From NCBI GenBank assembly GCA_950106755.1, contig OX467091.1, positions 27,359,538-27,423,537 on the forward strand: DNA of 64,000 nt. The letters run 5' to 3'. The position numbers and the translations under genes are program-made. Shown one piece after another: positions 58,271 through 64,000 of the stretch. The notes below the pieces were generated by a model. The model saw only the letters and a list, made by a program, of their open reading frames with translations, searched no databases and was not told the DNA's origin. Position 1 is the first letter of the stretch, and the number at the start of each line of letters is the position of its first letter. This DNA is from Climacium dendroides (Eukaryota > Streptophyta > Bryopsida > Hypnales > Climaciaceae).

Positions 58271-58689
58271 AACTATATCTGACTACAGTTTGATACATTG
58301 AAGTCCAGGAGCATACATCAATAAAGCTGATGAAGTTAGATGTAGAATGCTTCACATTTACACTTCTGTTACTCTCTCATAAAGCTTTCTAGTTGAACTG
58401 CAGTCATTTTTCAAACTACATCTGACTATAGTTTGATACATTGAAGTCCAAGACCATACATCGACAACATTGATGTACTTCGGATGTAAAATGCTTCACA
58501 TCTACTCTTCTGTTACTCTCTCGTAAAGTTACACATCATTCTACGACTACTTTGCAACTAGAATAAAGTACACGACCAAATTGGTGCAAATATGGAGGGC
58601 AACAGTTGTACAATAGTTGTACATGACACATAGTCGCATTCCAGTGAGTTGCAGCGGACACGTTTTTCTTCTCGGTACCGGTGCTTGGG

Positions 58690-58732
58690 GTGTCCTTCAC
58701 CAGATACCCGCTGTCTGATACCCGATCAAGCA
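58690..58732 (-). promoter_or_regulatory. GATACCCG motifs (outer promoter, separated by the CACTA element)
   Basis: Two GATACCCG copies (AGATACCCGCTG and TGATACCCGATC). Read on the minus strand as CGGGTATC they come directly before the outer leader once the CACTA element is removed, as CGGGTATC precedes the inner leader at 38.7-38.9 kb. Confidence 0.45.
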
Positions 58733-59335
58733 TATCCGCCATGGTACCAGGGTTACTTGACCACAAATTATACCTAATATCATTTCCTTTGTCATTATGG
58801 AAATTTTTGAATTTAAATAATGTAGAAGAACTAATGGGAAGACAAAATACTATAGATGCTCTTGTTATTCATACCAAATTGGAAGGATGAATGGTTGCAC
58901 TATAGGTGGACAATTATATGTGCCTTTTCTATATGTATCATTCTTTTTTGATGAATGAGTTGAAACTCACAAGAAATTTTATTTGAACAACAATTATTAA
59001 GTACTCTAGAATGAACTTTGAAGTTGTTAATTTAAATCAGTTTAGGATATATATGCGGACAAAATTCTAAATCATAGGCTATTGTTAATTGTATTATCAG
59101 AATAGAACCATAGGGATTGGCTTTTATTAATTCCATGACTAAATTATTAGGAAATTAGTATTTTTGATCATTATGTACTTCGTTATAGTTTCTAATTTGC
59201 ACACATGTTTTGAAATTAGCACATTACTTAAATCTAAAAATACTATACACCAAAAACAAATTTATTCTAAGATACAATACTCATACTACTCTACATTTTA
59301 TCTAATACATAAAAATTCTAATAAAATTCTAATGA

Positions 59336-59400
59336 TGAATGCATAGTATAGCAAGTGCCAACTGCCAGTATTCATTAAAATGAGAGTATTGCACCGAAAT
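59336..59400. repeat. Family-type terminus of a further element copy
   Basis: AGTATTCATTAAAATGAGAG at 59,366-59,385 matches the termini at 20,008 and 30,259. It lies 3.2 kb from the 3' end of the MTase-like gene at 62.6-63.9 kb, the same side as in the other copies. Just before it, GCATAGTATAGCAAGTGCCA is part of another short repeat found inverted at about 60,598 and 61,358, so the true border is ambiguous. Confidence 0.45.
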
Positions 59401-60239
59401 AAGAGTCATAAAAGTCTAATTTCATTCAAAAAAAGAGACGGAAATTCCTCAATGAATATACAAACCATACATGAATTAAAATATAACGATCACAAGTAGG
59501 AATCAAATACCACAACTAAAAAGTAAATCTTTAATATTGACCTTTTACTTGTACACCATGAGTTGCTCTATACATCTCCAACTACGATTGAGTAGGGGCA
59601 ATGATACTATATTCTAGGCAACAAACTATAAAGGCTAGTAATGTAGTTCATTAAACTAAACTGTGTACAATGTAGAAACTGCAAGTGTGATTCACTGGAG
59701 CACTAAGTTGTCTGTAATATGCACACAAATGCATAACTGTACACTAAGAATAAGTACTATACGTGTCATTTACTCTTGAGCTCCACAATTGCCTTTGTCA
59801 TTGTTGGCCCATGGCTATACTTGCTAGTAATCCATCACGACAGCTTGAAAAGCCTGTGTATGTTCTTAAACATCTAATCCCACGGATAAAAAGAAATAAG
59901 AAGCGCATGTTGTCGGTGGTATACTGTTATGTATATTGGGCCATCCAATTGTGGGTACAAGAAGTCCTGTCAAATGAGGCCGTTGCGCGAAACACCTCCT
60001 TGTGCTAAACTTCCAGCAAAACCACTGTCGACATTTTCACATTTGAGGAAGGGCCCACATCCTCACCACACAATTTTCACTGTATTGCTCTATCGTAAGG
60101 TAAAGGCGACATCGGTGTAGCAAAAACATCTTTAGATTTCATCGGCAAAGGAGAACAAGATTTTGGAAGATGTAGCTCCATCTTAACTCCTAAACATTTG
60201 GAGTATTTTCCCAAATTGACAATTTGGAAAAAACCATCA

Positions 60240-61880
60240 TATAGTACAATTTGGAAGAATATTTTGGAATTCCTATACAAATAGAAGTTGTAGATTTTGA
60301 GTTTTAGATTCCATCCATATAGTTAGATTCACTAATGCTATCACCACTCTTTTTCTATGATTTTTGAAATGGAAACTCTAGAATTCCTTTTAAATTCAAT
60401 TACATGCAAGCTATTATCATTTTTTAAGTAAATCTTGTTGGAATGGATTTGAAATGAGGTTCTGTAGACATTGTGATTTTTTGAAATTTCTATGTTCTTT
60501 ACATCTATGACCTCATTTTTATAGATCCAATTTTGACTTAGAGTCAATGCAAGTTGACCACTTAACACACTTCCATATATGTAATTTCAAAAAAATACTA
60601 GTGGTTGGCATTTGTTATACTACGCATAAACCATTCTGTTGTATTAGAAAATTTTAAATAATTTTTAATCTAACAAATTTTTCAAATCATTTGGTAATAA
60701 TGATAAAAAAAATCAAGTTACAAAATGTAAAAACTCATAAAATCACAAAATTATGAAAGTGAATTGAAGTTTGAAGTCAAAAGAAGCAATAAAATACCAA
60801 TTCTTTTATATCAATCTATTCATATTTTTGTAATTTTCACCTCTCTTCAATGACCATATTTTTGTAATTTTGGAGAATTTAGAGGTGTGACATTGCAGAG
60901 ACCAATGTATTTCTATAATATCACAAATTTTGAAAATGTGATATTACACACTTGGTGGCTTGGTGCTTGTTTTGCTAAGCAAAAATTAAAATATTTGATT
61001 TATTATTGTATTATTCTATTGGCATCTTTATAATTAAAATCTTTACAAGCATGTTGAATTATTGTATGTAAAGATATAATATGTGCATGAAGTTTGAAGA
61101 AAAAATAAGCAATCAAATTGCCACTTTTGTAATGTAACTGTATTAATCTACAGTAATATCAATTCTTCTGAACAACCATTGTATTTTTGTGAATTAGAGA
61201 GCTTGAAAAGTTTGAAAATTTGATATTATAGAGGAAATTTTATTATTCTAATAATATAGATTTTGAAAATGTCATATTACACAAGCCATTTTATTATTGT
61301 AATGATATAAAGTTTGAATATGTGATATTATAGAGGTCCTTATGATTTTAATAGTATGACTAGCAGTTGGCACTTGCTATGCTATGCATTCACCATTAAA
61401 ATTTCATTAAAAAATTTATGTATTATATAGAAGGCAAAGCAAGAATTTCAATAAATCTTCCAATAAAAATTACTAAAAACTTCATGTAGTTTTTTAAATA
61501 AATAAGCATATACTGAAATAAACAATAGGAATTTAACGAATGATGAATGAAATACATGCAATGATGAATATGGTGAAAGATACACATACATTAGAATGCA
61601 TTAGAAATTTCAATTCAATTGTTACAAACAATGGCAACCCGGATAGAAGAATTTAAAGGAAGAACTTAGAAATCTCAAAAACTTTGTGAACAATTTGATT
61701 GTTGTGAAATCCAAAATCAATTCAATCTAATAAATTTCTCAAATCATGTGGTAATAGCAATACATAATTCAAATCAGAAGCTCAAAGCTCAAAAAAGCAC
61801 GAAATCATAGAAATGCAAAAGAAGTATAAAGCCAAAAAAAGCAATGGAATTGCTACCTTCATAATATCACCATATTGATC
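60240..61880. repeat. AT-rich dispersed repeats
   Basis: 60,240-60,560 is an inverted relative of the MULE tail at 10,385-10,700. ACTAG-GTTGGCA-TTG-TAT-CTA-GCA blocks recur at 60,598 and 61,358 in one orientation and at 59,336-59,370 in the other, like MITE ends. 60,620-60,850 and 61,715-61,880 are similar to each other. No gene in 59.4-62.55 kb; short AT-rich frames are not coding. Confidence 0.5.
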
Positions 61881-62593
61881 TTCTTTAATATCACTTCAAT
61901 TGCAACGACTATATTATTTCTATAATATCACCCTCTATACAAAGTGATATTACAAAGGTAATTGTGAACTACTACTGTATTTCAATAATATCACATTGTT
62001 TGAAAATATGATTTCTATATATGCATGATTGGAAATCTTTTAATAAAATAATTAAAAGTATTATCAGGGTTGCTATTGTACGAGCCTGGAGTAGGAGCCT
62101 GTGAGCCTGTGAGCTTGTGAGCGGAAAGTATTTTCGATGAAGAAATCTATCATCAAATCTATATTTGATGGGGGAAAGGTGTGACGAACCCATGACCGTG
62201 AACTTGGGGTCAACCGAGGTTCTATGACCGTGGATTTCATAAACATTTGTGGGTATATAAGTTGAGGGTCATTTGTGGACACTTAGAGGCACTACCAATT
62301 TTGTGGAGAAACCCTTATCACATAAAACAGAATTATTTTGTTTAGGATCACATATGAAGTGTTCTAAGAATGCAAAGGAAATTAAATGAGCCCAAGATCT
62401 ACCAACTGTATTTTATCAAATATTAATGGTTTACCATCAGAGATCATTTTTCATTCCTTCATTTTCAATGTACGTTCAAAATCAAACAATAAATACAATG
62501 CATGCAACTTGTAGCCATGAATCACAGAAAACCAAATCAACTTAGAAATCAATGAGCCCAGTTAAATTCATCAGATATGGAAATCTTATGAAT

Positions 62594-63929
62594 CTAAGTG
62601 GTAGTGGAGTTCGTCATAGAAACCTCACTTGAGGTTGACTCTGGAGTCTTTTCACCCTCAGAAGCTGAAACGTCCAAAAAATGAACTACGTTTGCAGCGT
62701 ATTTGGGTTTGGAAGGCTTAGGCTCTTTGCAACCATATCGTTCATACTGTGATGCCATCTTCTCGGCATACACTGGAAGATCGTAAGACTTCTCTGGACT
62801 CAGAATAAGTCTTCGGATCTTCTTCATACGATGTTTGTCCGTCACTCCTTCGTTCCTTCAAATACAAACAGTGCAACGTTTGTCATATTGATTCATGAAA
62901 TGCAATACTTTTTTAATACAAAAACACACTTCTCTTTCAAGAGTGAAACTTACTTACTAGGTCTAATGTTGCATGTAAACACCATTGGTTCCACGTGCAC
63001 GGCATCTAGATCAAGAGCGGCAAAAACTTCTGCTGGATCTTGTGTCACTCCTTACAGTGGATTGGCTTTTTTCATTGGCAAGAGAACCCCCTTGAAGATA
63101 TTCTCATCCTCTTCCAAAGCCACAATATGCCGTCCTGTGTCACGACATGCAGTAATGGATGCCCCTGCAGTACAAGCGTGTAGGCATTAGGACTTCAATA
63201 ATTATACACACAAATAAACATTTTAGTTTGAAGCTCCTATTTCAAAGCAACAACTGACCCGTAGCTGCGGTGCAATCCAAAACTACATCTTCTTCATCCG
63301 AGCAGCCTTCGATGAAAAATTGAAGGAACCTTGCATCTTTCTCTCGCGGCCCACGCCAAGGCATTTTTGATTCTTGGTCGACTAACATTGTTTCCTCAAT
63401 GATATAATTGATCACCATGTCCTTCCTTTGAAGATTCCACTTTGCCTTTGTCATGGCATCAGTCTGCCTAAACGTGAAGGTTGATTTCCTTTTCTCACCC
63501 AGATCCTTCACAAAAAGGGTGACTCCAAACTTCACAATCTGCAAAAATGGACAAAATGTTCAGTAGAAAGAAGAATGCCTACAAGGCAATTGGCATGCAC
63601 ATAGAAAATTCAAAAAAACTTACCGTCTGACCAGGTGTAATACCCGAAGCTAGGTCCAATTGGTTGAATGCCAACCACTCCTTCTTCATCACCAACTTCT
63701 TGAAGACGTTCTTCAATCCCGCAAATATACGCCGCGATTGAAGGCTGTACAAGTGAAATACAATAACGCAGCCATTGTCTTGTAAGCTTTCCTCGGCAAA
63801 GTGAAATGCATTTTGCATTCCCGCACACGTTGGGTCCGCGTTCCATGATGGAACGTCCTTCTCAGAAATGAGTGGTATGGGTAGGTTCTCTTGGCAGTCA
63901 AAAATAATAAGGTCCACCAAAGGCTCCTA
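62594..63929 (-). pseudogene. MTase-like gene of a further family member (cut by window edge)
   Basis: Minus-strand exons. About 63,950-63,622: TAG at 63,927, then VDLIIFDCQENLPIPL at the place of motif IV (DPPY degenerate), NAFHFAEESLQDNGCVIVF. 63,544-about 63,263: VKFGVTLFVKDLGEKRKSTF, SKMPWRGPREKDARFLQFFI, EDVVLDCTAATG, donor ACGG/GTCAGT. About 63,166-62,955: ASITACRDTGRHIVALEEDE, completing motif I (DCTAATGAS) and the next strand (GRHIVALEED), then a TAA at 63,052. 62,845-62,594: basic tail. This is the clearest beta-class adenine-MTase-like copy in the window, with the intron inside motif I as in the other copies. DPPY is missing, so activity is doubtful. Confidence 0.55.
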
Positions 63930-64000
63930 GCTCACTCTACCATTTAGTGAGCGAAGTTTACCTGCATTTGCCTACAATGGAGTAATTGTTCATGTTATTA

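Larger units (their letters stand above)
54593..58676. mobile_element. CACTA-type non-autonomous element with inverted TTGCAACTA arrays
   Basis: The left end CACTAGAAGAAATTGGGG has the CACTA form, with ACC before it (54,590-54,592). The right end ...TTTTTCTTCTCGGT is followed by ACC (58,677-58,679), a possible 3-bp duplication, but the last six bases match the expected terminus poorly. Subterminal arrays: TATGCAACTA/TTTTGCAACC words at 54.9-55.66 kb, and the inverse TAGTTGCATTGTAGTTG words at 57.42-58.27 kb. The interior (55.66-57.42 kb) has no transposase. Such short-motif arrays in opposite orientation at the two ends are where CACTA (En/Spm) transposase-related proteins bind. Confidence 0.6.
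20008..58730 (-). mobile_element. Outer nested element (beta copy) of the palindrome/ParB-MTase-HAD family
   Basis: The left terminus at 20,008 reads AACACTATATTCATTA. It matches the inner element's terminus at 14 of 16 positions, followed by a shared GAGTTTTCCA-like subterminal block. It carries one minus-strand gene (24,817-52,120), a beta palindrome cluster in the leader (52.15-52.83 kb), more beta sites in introns, and a GC-richer leader up to about 54.55 kb. It is interrupted by the inner element (30,259-47,404), two CCGG-rich elements and a CACTA element. Beyond the CACTA element the promoter-type CGGGTATC motifs resume at 58.69-58.73 kb, so the element goes at least that far. No DUF7869 half and no right terminus are visible in the window. 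Confidence 0.65.

Overview
The window looks like nuclear DNA of a non-seed land plant. A moss or a close relative is the best guess, from a 903-residue single-exon PPR-DYW protein whose repeats resemble moss editing factors as I remember them. It is dominated by transposable elements (TEs), and the PPR gene (13,956-16,667) is the only clearly intact host gene. I cannot name the species.

Layout. 1-1,490: the 5' part of a DUF7869-like gene (minus strand) with its own palindrome cluster. 1,490-6,700: a CACTA end, a decayed Ty3/gypsy chromovirus, and a 579-bp hAT-like MITE with a perfect 8-bp TSD. 6,866-10,893: a complete but decayed 4.0-kb Mutator-like element. 10,900-17,460: the PPR-DYW locus. 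17,463-17,719: a small piggyBac-like element flanked by TTAA. 20,008 to at least 58,730: a very large nest.

The nest. An outer element (beta) carries on the minus strand one long multi-exon gene for a ParB-like domain, a degenerate DNA-methyltransferase-like domain, a low-complexity linker and an FCP1/HAD-like domain. A second member of the same family, the inner element (alpha, 30,259-47,404, 17,146 bp), is inserted inside a coding exon of the outer gene. It has 16-bp perfect terminal inverted repeats and a 4-bp AAAG duplication. Removing it together with one AAAG copy rejoins the outer exon in frame, in agreement with the inner copy of the gene. The inner element holds both family genes, transcribed divergently: a DUF7869/RNase H-like protein (31,197-33,908, minus; possible transposase) and the ParB-MTase-HAD gene (40,576-46,687, plus). 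The outer element also carries two copies of an unrelated CCGG-rich element (20.5-24.75 kb and 47.9-51.15 kb) and a CACTA element (54,593-58,676).

Unusual signal. Each family member carries clusters of its own 19-bp dyad (9+1+9) in its introns and leaders: alpha TCAACTCGANTCGAGTTGA, beta TTAGGGCGGTCCGCCCTAA, gamma TCAGGTCGACYCGACCTGA. All fit one scheme, TYARSKCGR-N-YCGMSYTRA. With a ParB-like/methyltransferase-like protein encoded beside them, they look like element-specific recognition sites. The function is inferred, not shown. Most premature stops in the family are TAG. A further methyltransferase-like relative lies at the right edge (62,594-63,929).
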